Shown here in pieces: positions 1 through 5,605 of a stretch of DNA of 8,408 nt. Numbering within the stretch: position 1 is the first letter of the stretch; every line of letters starts with the position of its first letter. The notes below the pieces were generated by a model that did no database searches, had not been told where the DNA came from, and worked only from the letters and a program-made list of their open reading frames with translations. The stretch covers positions 1 through 8,408 of the forward strand of contig CANCSY010000133.1 of NCBI GenBank assembly GCA_947380915.1, written 5' to 3'. The stretch is from Beijerinckiaceae bacterium (GTDB taxonomy: Bacteria > Pseudomonadota > Alphaproteobacteria > Rhizobiales > Beijerinckiaceae). A program made the translations under genes and the position numbers.

Positions 1-1113
1 CACGAAGTCATAGTTGGAGAAGGTGAAGGGCGAGGTGGTCGCCATGAAGGGCGTGGCGAGATTGCGGAAGAAGCTCTGCCAGATCAGCGTCAGCAGGGGC
101 AGGCCCAGCGCCAGCACGAACATGAAGGACAGGGCGATGGTGACGGGCCAGCGCAGGCGACCCAGCTCCAGCGGCACGGGCTTGTAGCCCTTGCCGGTGA
201 TGGTGGCGTAGGCCTCGGCGTTGCGGGTGGCGCGGCGGTAGAAGAACACCGCCAGAATGCAGATCCCCAGCAGGGACATGCTGAGCGCGCTCGCCACGCC
301 GAACTCCGGTGTCGACTGGCTGGTGGCGCGCTGCACCTCGGTCGTGAAGACATTGATTCGGGCGGGATTGCCGATCAGGCGCGGCACCTCGAAGGATTCG
401 ACGCCGCGCACGAAGAGCAGCAGGATCGTCGAGAAGATCGCCGGACGCAGGATCGGCAGGGTGACGCGGAACATGGTCTGGAGCGAGCGGGCGCCGGACA
501 TGGTCGCCGCCTCCTCCATGCGCACGTCGAGCATGCGCAGGGCCGGGCCCAGCAGCAGATAGGCGAGGGGGAAGTAGTGGGAGGAGAGCGCCCAGATCAT
601 CCCCAGCATGGTGTAGATATTCAGCAGCGGCTCCTTGGAGCCCGTGAAATCCTTGAAGAGCTGGTTGAACCAGCCGATGTTGGGCGAGAGCGTCAACGTC
701 CAGGCCATGGCGATCAGCAGGCCGGGCAGGGCGAAGGAGATCAGCGCCAGGGAGTGGAAGATCTCGCGTCCCGGTGCGTTGGTGCGCTCCACCACGAAGG
801 CCACGGCGCCGCCCATGAGGAAGGTGAGAACCGCCGTCCCGGTGGCGAAGATCACCGAATTTCCAAAGACCTTCAGGATGCTCCAGTGCCCATAGGCCTC
901 CACGAAATTGGAGAGGCTGAAGGGGCCCGGGCCAAAGCCCGTGTCCTCCGTGAAGGCGGTGAAGAACAGGGCGCCCACGGGCACGATCACGAACCATCCG
1001 CAGATGACGGTGCAGAACACCAGCCAGATCGTGGCCGGGCTCACGCGCGCCCCAAGTCGAGCGGCGAAGCTCGGCTTTGCAGCGACTTTGATGGGCTGTG
1101 ATATGGCGGTCAC
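1..1113 (-). CDS. ABC transporter permease, ferric-iron (FbpB) type, two fused permease domains, partial at left edge
   Basis: This is the inner-membrane channel subunit of a binding-protein-dependent importer of the Fe(III)/FbpB class. 371 codons are visible and the C-terminal part lies beyond the window. Family members are roughly 550-590 aa with two BPD_transp_1 domains. Hydrophobic segments are seen near residues 28-54, 86-108, 118-142, 166-190, 225-236, 272-292 and 323-348. The first domain carries a clear EAA loop at about 200-226 (EEAATMSGA, then LPILRP), the contact site for the ATPase. A second domain begins after residue 320. The start is GTG at 1113, with GGAG at 1122-1125 placed 8 nt upstream; the nearby ATG at 1133 is in another frame and meets a stop after seven codons. 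The gene lies 22 nt downstream of the binding-protein gene, so one operon is likely. Iron as substrate is inferred from the family only. Confidence 0.9.
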   Translation of the reverse strand, partial: MTAISQPIKVAAKPSFAARLGARVSPATIWLVFCTVICGWFVIVPVGALFFTAFTEDTGFGPGPFSLSNFVEAYGHWSILKVFGNSVIFATGTAVLTFLMGGAVAFVVERTNAPGREIFHSLALISFALPGLLIAMAWTLTLSPNIGWFNQLFKDFTGSKEPLLNIYTMLGMIWALSSHYFPLAYLLLGPALRMLDVRMEEAATMSGARSLQTMFRVTLPILRPAIFSTILLLFVRGVESFEVPRLIGNPARINVFTTEVQRATSQSTPEFGVASALSMSLLGICILAVFFYRRATRNAEAYATITGKGYKPVPLELGRLRWPVTIALSFMFVLALGLPLLTLIWQSFFRNLATPFMATTSPFTFSNYDFV

Positions 1114-1135
1114 CGCGAAAACTCCGGGGTCATGG

Positions 1136-2179
1136 TCAGCGCGGCTTGAAGAGGTCGTTGAACTGCTTGATGCGCCGACGATCCTCCTCGGTGTTGAGAA
1201 GCACGGTCACGATCTTGCGTGGATTGATCGTGTCGAGCACGTCGGTGGGATTGGTCTTGACGTCCGAGCGCGTGGGCAGGCGGCCGAACTTGGCCAGAAA
1301 CTCCTGCGCTTCTCGGCTGATGGAAAAATTGGCCGCCAGCAGGGCCGCCTTGGGATGGGGGTCGAGCTTGGCGACGCCCACCTGGCCGAAGAAGAGCACC
1401 ACCGGATCCATGGTCCAGAAATCCGTGGCGCCGCCATTCAGCTTCACGTTCACGGTCAGGTTCACATAGTTGTTGAGCGCGATCCAGTATTCGCCCGAGC
1501 CCACGGCCCGCGCCACAGCCAGATGGCCATTGATGGTCACGGGCTGGGTGGCGGCGATGATGTCCTTGAGAAGCTGGACGCCCTTTTCCTCGCCATAGTG
1601 CATGAGAATGCCGGTCATCCAGGCGTCGTCGGTGGCGTCGATGGCGACCTTGCCAGCCCAATCCTTGCGCTTGGCGAAGTCCTCGTAGGTCTTGGGGAGG
1701 TCCTCGCGCTTCACGAATTTGGAGTTATAGGCGGGGGAATTGTAGTTGGAATAGACGCCATACCAGCGCTTGTCGGCCGCGACGGCGTCGGGAAACAGGG
1801 CCTTGCCCTCGGACAGATCGGGCTGGGCCAGAAACTCCGGCGGGATCTTGTTCACATTGGCGGTCTGCATGATGTCCCAGGACCGCTGTCCGGCGCGGTT
1901 CTCGATGAGCACGCGGGCGAGAAGCTGGGAATCGGAGGCGCGGACGTAATTGACCTTGAGCCCGGTCGCGTCCTCGAAGATCTTCCAGAGGGGCAGGCCC
2001 TCCTCCTCATTGGTGGTCGAATAGACCGTGACCGAGCCTTCCTTGCGGGCTTCTTCAAGGATGGAGGCGTCAAGCCATGAGGGAGCGGTGGATTGCGCCA
2101 ATGCGGAGGCGCTGAGGCCTGCGATGCAGGCGATGGCGGCGGCGAATGAGCCGAAAATGCCCCGGGTCCGGTTGGCCAA
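1136..2179 (-). CDS. ABC transporter periplasmic substrate-binding protein, FbpA-like
   Basis: The gene encodes a 347-aa periplasmic binding protein that would deliver its ligand to the adjacent permease. A Sec signal peptide is visible: basic start, hydrophobic stretch about 9-27, likely cleavage after ALA28. The mature part follows the iron-binding family pattern: GSVTVYSTTNEEE (48-60), a WDIMQTANVNK region (101-111), YGVYSNYNSPAYN (140-152), GEYWIALNNYVN (229-240) and REAQEFLAKFGRLPTR (289-304). The start is TTG at 2179 because AGGGGG (2188-2193) lies 8 nt upstream and the signal peptide begins there. A GTG at 2320 would add 47 residues ahead of the signal sequence and is unlikely. FbpA proteins coordinate Fe(III) with adjacent tyrosines in an NNYY-like stretch. 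Here the matching place reads Tyr238-Val239, so the ligand may be Fe(III) with altered coordination or another anion, metal or polyamine. The permease follows directly. Confidence 0.9.
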   Translation of the reverse strand: MANRTRGIFGSFAAAIACIAGLSASALAQSTAPSWLDASILEEARKEGSVTVYSTTNEEEGLPLWKIFEDATGLKVNYVRASDSQLLARVLIENRAGQRSWDIMQTANVNKIPPEFLAQPDLSEGKALFPDAVAADKRWYGVYSNYNSPAYNSKFVKREDLPKTYEDFAKRKDWAGKVAIDATDDAWMTGILMHYGEEKGVQLLKDIIAATQPVTINGHLAVARAVGSGEYWIALNNYVNLTVNVKLNGGATDFWTMDPVVLFFGQVGVAKLDPHPKAALLAANFSISREAQEFLAKFGRLPTRSDVKTNPTDVLDTINPRKIVTVLLNTEEDRRRIKQFNDLFKPR

Positions 2180-2187
2180 GCGTAGTT

Positions 2188-2193
2188 CCCCCT
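2188..2193 (-). promoter_or_regulatory. Shine-Dalgarno site deciding the TTG start of the binding-protein gene
   Basis: AGGGGG on the minus strand lies 8 nt before TTG at 2179. It fixes a start that gives a normal signal peptide, in place of the longer GTG-initiated reading from 2320. Confidence 0.75.
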
Positions 2194-2276
2194 GTCGAAA
2201 ACGGTCGTTCGCCCTCGCCGGAGAGCGTGGATCCATCTGCGCTTTGTGTACCCACGCCTTCGACGGAAGTCTATAG

Positions 2277-2298
2277 GGGGCGGGTGAGACGCCGCCCC
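2277..2298. repeat. GC-rich inverted repeat in the divergent intergenic region
   Basis: GGGGCGG (2277-2283) and CCGCCCC (2292-2298) form a perfect 7-bp inverted repeat around an 8-nt spacer. It sits in the 176-nt gap between the divergent transporter and DUF1194 genes and next to the AT-richer TCTATAG at 2270-2276. It could be an operator or a leader hairpin. There is no T-run on either side, so it does not look like a terminator. I could not recognise a Fur, Irr or RirA site in this gap, nor a convincing -35/-10 pair for either gene. Confidence 0.35.
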
Positions 2299-2355
2299 TC
2301 CCGTTGATGATCGAGCGCACATCGGGTTAAGGTGGGGTCCTTGGGAGGCGCCGAC

Positions 2356-3096
2356 ATGAAGGCTGGACCTGCTCGCTTCGATGAAAGTTCGCCCACGCGC
2401 CGCCGGGCGCTGGGGCTGGGCCTTGGCGCGCTCGCCTCGCTTGCGCCGGGCCTGGCGCGCGCGCAGACCCCTGTCGATCTGCAACTGGTTCTGGCGGTGG
2501 ACGCATCCGGCAGCGTGGATCAGCGCCGGTTCAACCTGCAGAAGCAGGGCTATGTGGCCGCCTTCCAGAATCCGAAGGTGCTGAACGCCATCCAGTCCGG
2601 CGCATATCAGTCCATAGCCGTGACCATGTTCCAGTGGACGGGGCCGCTGCTGCAATCGGAGGTCATCCCGTGGATGGTCATTCGCGATGCGGCCAGCGCC
2701 CAGGCCGTCTCTCGGGCCATCGACGCCGTGCCCAGGCGTATCTTCGGCGGCGGCACCTCGATCAGCGGGGCCATCGACTTCGGCGTGACGCGGTTTGCGC
2801 GGGGCGAGCTGGAGAGCGACCGCAAGGTGATCGACATCTCCGGAGACGGTGCCAACAATGGCGGCCGGTCCGCCAGTCGCGCCCGTGACGACGCCGTGTC
2901 CCTGGGCATCACCATCAACGGCCTGCCGATCCTGTCAATCGAGCCATGGCTGGAGGAGCATTTTCGCGACGAGGTCATCGGCGGACCCGGCGCCTTTCTG
3001 GTTTCGGCGCGGGATTTCGAGAGCTTCGGCGACGCCATAGTGAAGAAGCTCATCGCCGAGATTGCGAACATTCCCCCGCAAATCTTGCCCGGCTGA
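2356..3096 (+). CDS. Tat-exported von Willebrand factor A domain protein, DUF1194 family
   Basis: The product (246 aa) matches the DUF1194 family, a single VWA-like domain of unknown function found in Proteobacteria. The N-terminus has a twin-arginine type signal (TRRRALGLGLG, residues 14-24), a hydrophobic stretch and cleavage near ARA36, so folded export to the periplasm is expected. The metal-ion-dependent adhesion site is intact: Asp49-x-Ser51-x-Ser53, Thr134 in FGGGTS, and Asp164 in DISGDGANNGGR. VWA domains with this site normally bind Mg2+ or another divalent ion and a protein partner; no partner is evident here. The start is ATG at 2356 because GGGAGG (2343-2348) lies 7 nt upstream; an in-frame GTG at 2332 lies upstream of that site. 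It is divergent from the transporter operon and 91 nt upstream of the kinase. A link to the transporter is possible but unproven. Confidence 0.88.
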   Translation: MKAGPARFDESSPTRRRALGLGLGALASLAPGLARAQTPVDLQLVLAVDASGSVDQRRFNLQKQGYVAAFQNPKVLNAIQSGAYQSIAVTMFQWTGPLLQSEVIPWMVIRDAASAQAVSRAIDAVPRRIFGGGTSISGAIDFGVTRFARGELESDRKVIDISGDGANNGGRSASRARDDAVSLGITINGLPILSIEPWLEEHFRDEVIGGPGAFLVSARDFESFGDAIVKKLIAEIANIPPQILPG

Positions 3097-3119
3097 CCTC
3101 GTCCAAACGCCATCTCCCC

Positions 3120-3144
3120 GGAACTGAAGGGAAACCCCTTGGTT
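3120..3144 (+). promoter_or_regulatory. Candidate sigma-EcfG (general stress) promoter upstream of the HWE kinase
   Basis: GGAAC (3120-3124), 16 nt, then GGTT (3141-3144) matches the alphaproteobacterial EcfG consensus GGAAC-N16/17-CGTT with a single mismatch. It lies 43 nt before the kinase ATG at 3188, giving a predicted leader of about 30-40 nt. The spacer holds a small inverted repeat, AAGGG (3127-3131) and CCCTT (3136-3140). Assigned by motif match and position only. Confidence 0.5.
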
Positions 3145-3187
3145 ACAAGCGGGCAGGGATGAGGTTGGCGCAGGGATTTGAGCGATC

Positions 3188-4921
3188 ATGAAGCTAGGGT
3201 TCGCCTCTTGGTTTCCCCGGTTCACGCTCGTCCAGCATCTGCTTGTTCTGAGCCTGACCATCTTGTTGCCGCAGGTGCTGCTGGGGACGCTGATCGCATG
3301 GCGTTACACCAGCGAACAGAAGGCGACGCTTGAGCGCGCGGCCGTCGTCATCGTTCGCGAGCGGGTGGATTCTCTGGATCGGGAACTTGAGGGCGTCATC
3401 GGCGCGCTTCAGGCTTTGGCGACGTCGCCATTGATCGACCAAAAGGATTTCGGCCGTCTGCGCGACCAGGCGGATCAGTTGCTCAGCTATCGCGGGACAG
3501 CGGTTGTGATGCGCGACCGCGGGGGGCGACATATGATCAACACGCTTCAACCCCTGGGAGCGCCCCCGCTCACCAGCACGGATCCGGATCTGCTGGCGAA
3601 TGATGCGGTGATTTTCGAGACCAAGGCCCCGGCCATCTCGAACCTCTATATAGGCGCCGTCACGAAACTGCCCTTCGTGAATGTGGGTGTGCCTGTCATC
3701 AGGGACAATGAAGTTGAGTTTGTTCTGGCGATCGCCCTGACGCCCTCCGCGCTCCGCCAGTCGCTGCTGCGCGACACGCCAAGGGGCTGGATTGGCGTCA
3801 TAGTGGACAGGAAGATGCTGATAATAGCTCGCTCCCAGGATCAGGAGCGTTTTCTGGGCCAGTTGACGCCGCATAAAATGCGGGAGGACCTGACCGGCGG
3901 AAATGGCAGTTTCCATGGAGGCGTGACACTGGAGGGCGTCCCCGTTTTCACGGCTTACCAAAAATCGGCGTTGTCTGGCTGGACCGTCGCTTTCGCCGTT
4001 CCCGAAACGCTTCTCAACGCCCCGCTGCGCGACCTCTGGCGTTCCCTGCTGTTGATGGGCCTGTTCGCCATTGTCCTTTCCATGTTGGGCGCGTTTCTTT
4101 ATGCGCGCATCTTGCGCCGGGGCCTGAACAGGCTCGCGCGCTCCGCACGGCGGGTGGGGCGAGAGGATTTCGCCCCCAGCGGCTCGACATCGGTTGTCGA
4201 GATGGATGAAGTCAGCAAGCTTCTGGCCATGGCGGATGCTGACCTCAAGCGCAAGGACGAGCACCAGCGAACATTGCTGCATGAACTGGACCATCGCGTG
4301 AAGAACACTTTGGCCATCATCCAGTCGCTCGTCACCCAGAGCGTGCGGGGCTCCGCTTCGCCCGAGCATTTCCGCGAGGCCATCATCGGGCGCGTGATGG
4401 CGCTGGCGCGCTCCCACGAGGTGCTGAGCGCCGCCAACTGGAACACACCGGAACTGGCGGCGGTGGTTGGCGCGGTTCTGGCGCCGGAGCGCGAGCGCAT
4501 TCATTATGATGGCGACCGGGTGAGCCTGGAGCCTCGCGTCGTGGTGGCCTTCGCCCAGATCCTCAATGAATTGCTCGCCAATGCCCAGAGGCACGGAAGC
4601 CTGTCCCGCCCTGAAGGCCATGTGGCGCTGACGTGGCGAATCGAAGGGGAGAGCCTCCACTTCCTTTGGGTGGAATCCTCGAACGAGCCGCCCACGGTGG
4701 CCGCCTTCAAGGGGCTGGGCACCACGATCGTGCGCATCTGCATCGAGCGGCAACTGGGGGGAACCTGCCATTTCGACGCCGCGCCCGACGGGCTACGGTT
4801 CGAAGCTGATGTGCCGCTCAGGTCGGAACTGGGCTTGAACGCCACTCCTATCCCTTCGGCTTCCCTGCCCAAAAGTGAGGGCGGCCCAATTCCGCAGGCC
4901 GCCCCCACGAGCGCCTCATAG
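3188..4921 (+). CDS. Membrane-bound sensor histidine kinase, HWE / HisKA_2 type
   Basis: The product (577 aa) is an inner-membrane sensor kinase that should autophosphorylate and pass phosphate to a response regulator. Layout: transmembrane segment about 15-37; a periplasmic sensor region about 40-282, probably Cache-like by size and position; a second transmembrane segment about 284-306; a HAMP-like linker about 307-355; then the kinase. The H-box LLHELDHRVKNTLAIIQS (363-380) gives His369 as the predicted phosphorylation site. The N-box is LNELLANAQRHGSLS (459-473), the WxE motif that names HWE kinases is WVE (494-496), and the glycine motif is KGLGTT (508-513). The tail after about 548 is Pro/Ser/Ala-rich and overlaps a terminator. 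The Shine-Dalgarno is weak (AGGGA at 3172, 12 nt upstream), but the start is supported by the membrane segment that follows. No response regulator lies in the window. HWE/HisKA_2 kinases in alphaproteobacteria often act on PhyR, and the upstream EcfG-like promoter fits that; this remains inference. Confidence 0.92.
   Translation: MKLGFASWFPRFTLVQHLLVLSLTILLPQVLLGTLIAWRYTSEQKATLERAAVVIVRERVDSLDRELEGVIGALQALATSPLIDQKDFGRLRDQADQLLSYRGTAVVMRDRGGRHMINTLQPLGAPPLTSTDPDLLANDAVIFETKAPAISNLYIGAVTKLPFVNVGVPVIRDNEVEFVLAIALTPSALRQSLLRDTPRGWIGVIVDRKMLIIARSQDQERFLGQLTPHKMREDLTGGNGSFHGGVTLEGVPVFTAYQKSALSGWTVAFAVPETLLNAPLRDLWRSLLLMGLFAIVLSMLGAFLYARILRRGLNRLARSARRVGREDFAPSGSTSVVEMDEVSKLLAMADADLKRKDEHQRTLLHELDHRVKNTLAIIQSLVTQSVRGSASPEHFREAIIGRVMALARSHEVLSAANWNTPELAAVVGAVLAPERERIHYDGDRVSLEPRVVVAFAQILNELLANAQRHGSLSRPEGHVALTWRIEGESLHFLWVESSNEPPTVAAFKGLGTTIVRICIERQLGGTCHFDAAPDGLRFEADVPLRSELGLNATPIPSASLPKSEGGPIPQAAPTSAS
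4871..4908 (-). terminator. Rho-independent terminator for hpf, nested in the kinase 3' coding end
   Basis: Read on the minus strand, GTGGGGGCGGCC (4908-4897) pairs with GGCCGCCCTCAC (4886-4875) as a 12-bp stem with one G-U wobble and a 10-nt loop, followed at once by TTTT (4874-4871). On the plus strand the wobble becomes an A-C mismatch and no T-run follows, so the element is oriented for minus-strand transcription. It starts 78 nt past the hpf stop codon and lies within the last codons of the kinase gene. Confidence 0.75.
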
Positions 4922-4939
4922 GTGGGCGCTCAACCTTTT
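4909..4939 (+). terminator. Likely Rho-independent terminator of the kinase gene
   Basis: GAGCGCC (4909-4915) and GGCGCTC (4925-4931) form a 7-bp perfect stem around a 9-nt loop that contains the kinase TAG stop. TTTT follows at 4936-4939, four nt after the stem. The stem is short and the T-run slightly displaced, so efficiency is uncertain. Confidence 0.5.
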
Positions 4940-4985
4940 CATCGTGTGGTCTGGGCGCGTAACGGACAGGAGCCGGAATGGTTCC

Positions 4986-5339
4986 CTAACGGAAGACCTC
5001 GGGCATTCCTTTTGGCCCATGCCCGATCTTTTCGTCGCGAAGGCCGCGCTTGGTCCGGCGGAGTTGCTTGCCCAGTTTGTCGATAGCCACCGCCAAGGCT
5101 ACATGGGCGTCCTTGTGGCTGGCTTCGGCGCTCATCATGGGGACGGCGCCGCATTGCATATTGACCGAGCAGCGGAACTCGATCCCCTCCCGACCGAAAT
5201 GGACAGATCCAGTCGTGATGCGTCCGAAATATTTGGACGCAAGGTCTGAAAGGGAAGCGCGCGCCCGCTCGGCCAGCGCCTCCCCGATTTCGACATTCGA
5301 ACTGCCAACCGTGATCGCCTTGTCGATTGCGACTTCCAT
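4986..5339 (-). CDS. Short HPF/RaiA-family ribosome hibernation factor
   Basis: The product (117 aa) resembles the N-terminal domain of ribosome hibernation promoting factors, which bind the 30S decoding region in slow growth and block translation or help form 100S dimers. Family features include VGSSNVEIGEALAERA (11-26), a KYFGR segment (36-40) with the following strand FGREGIEFRCSVNM (48-61), and the closing helix DAHVALAVAIDKLGKQLRRTKRGLRD (77-102), rich in Lys/Arg as expected for rRNA contact. Many alphaproteobacterial HPFs are longer, with a C-terminal dimerisation domain; this one ends about 15 residues after the helix, so it is a short YfiA/HPF-like form. ATG 5339 is chosen because GGAAGGG (5348-5354) lies 8 nt upstream and the domain starts right there; an in-frame extension to 5450 has no support. 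It is convergent with the kinase gene and divergent from rlpA. Function is by family similarity; the sequence is rather divergent. Confidence 0.8.
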   Translation of the reverse strand: MEVAIDKAITVGSSNVEIGEALAERARASLSDLASKYFGRITTGSVHFGREGIEFRCSVNMQCGAVPMMSAEASHKDAHVALAVAIDKLGKQLRRTKRGLRDEKIGHGPKGMPEVFR

Positions 5340-5373
5340 GTTGATCACCCTTCCATGCGTCTCCCGAACCGCC

Positions 5374-5399
5374 AACGAGCCCGTACCCCCTGCGGTTGC
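5374..5399 (-). promoter_or_regulatory. Weak candidate sigma-EcfG promoter upstream of hpf
   Basis: On the minus strand GCAAC (5399-5395), 17 nt, then CGTT (5377-5374) resembles GGAAC-N16/17-CGTT with one mismatch in the -35 element. It ends 34 nt before the hpf ATG, a suitable distance for a promoter. A motif this short with one mismatch can arise by chance. Confidence 0.3.
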
Positions 5400-5475
5400 A
5401 CTCCCGGGTCGTCGGGGGTAGAGCAGGGGGTGTCGCCGCAATTTGGTCATAATTGGGGAGCCAAAGGGTCACGTT

Positions 5476-5491
5476 CCGGCAGCTTTGCCGG
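5476..5491. repeat. Small hairpin in the rlpA upstream region
   Basis: CCGGCA (5476-5481) and TGCCGG (5486-5491) form a perfect 6-bp stem with a GCTT tetraloop. Flanking GTT (5473-5475) and AAC (5495-5497) could extend it across a 3-nt bulge. No T-run follows. Confidence 0.4.
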
Positions 5492-5551
5492 GCGAACCCG
5501 TTAAGGCTTTCGAAACCAGAAAGCTGCATTGTGGGCGTTGCAAGCGGTCTT

Positions 5552-5579
5552 CCCGCAAGCGCGCTCTGGTCCTTGCGGG
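5552..5579 (+). repeat. Perfect 8-bp inverted repeat in the rlpA leader
   Basis: CCCGCAAG (5552-5559) and CTTGCGGG (5572-5579) form an exact 8-bp stem with a 12-nt loop, 26 nt before the rlpA ATG. Outer arms GCGTT (5535-5539) and AACGC (5583-5587) could close a larger leader structure. It may act as a leader hairpin or an operator. With no T-run it is not a standard terminator. Confidence 0.45.
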
Positions 5580-5591
5580 CCAAACGCAGCC

Positions 5592-5598
5592 AGGGGGA
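5592..5598 (+). promoter_or_regulatory. Shine-Dalgarno site deciding the rlpA start
   Basis: AGGGGGA lies 7 nt before the ATG at 5606. The later in-frame ATG at 5645 has only a poor site, so 5606 is preferred although it gives an unusually long n-region ahead of the lipobox. Confidence 0.65.
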
Positions 5599-5605
5599 AG
5601 CACCG

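Larger units (their letters stand above)
5340..5605. other. Divergent intergenic region between hpf and rlpA
   Basis: This 266-nt spacer should hold the promoters of both genes. It contains the weak EcfG-like motif for hpf, an AT-rich patch with CAATT/AATTG arms (5439-5443 and 5451-5455) that could be part of a promoter or operator, and two GC-rich inverted repeats at 5476-5491 and 5552-5579. No convincing tRNA, small RNA or small gene was seen in it. Confidence 0.5.

Noticed and set aside
8..997. 329-codon minus-strand frame overlapping the permease
   Set aside because: It is one frame off the true permease, which reads through to the window edge with an EAA loop and membrane segments.
908..2080. 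390-codon plus-strand open frame opposite the transporter genes
   Set aside because: The minus-strand frames give a clear permease and binding protein with signal peptide; the plus frame has no ribosome site and a shadow-like Gly/His/Val-rich composition.
2180..2320. N-terminal extension of the binding protein from a GTG at 2320
   Set aside because: It would place 47 residues ahead of a good signal peptide and lacks the strong ribosome site seen before TTG 2179.
3127..3140. AAGGG/CCCTT hairpin as a terminator of the DUF1194 gene
   Set aside because: The stem is only 5 bp with no T-run, and it falls in the spacer of the candidate EcfG promoter.
3194..4771. 525-codon open frame antisense to the kinase gene
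   Set aside because: Its translation is rich in Arg, His and Gln without any recognisable domain, while the plus-strand frame has all kinase motifs. It is a high-GC shadow frame.
5414..5430. tRNA-like GGTAGAGCA string
   Set aside because: It resembles part of a D-arm, but no acceptor, anticodon or T-arm can be formed around it.
5340..5450. N-terminal extension of the hibernation factor to 5450
   Set aside because: The added residues are low in similarity to the family, and a ribosome site lies just before ATG 5339.
5473..5477. GGAAC on the minus strand as a further EcfG -35 element for hpf
   Set aside because: No GTT follows at 16-18 nt, and the distance to the gene is long.
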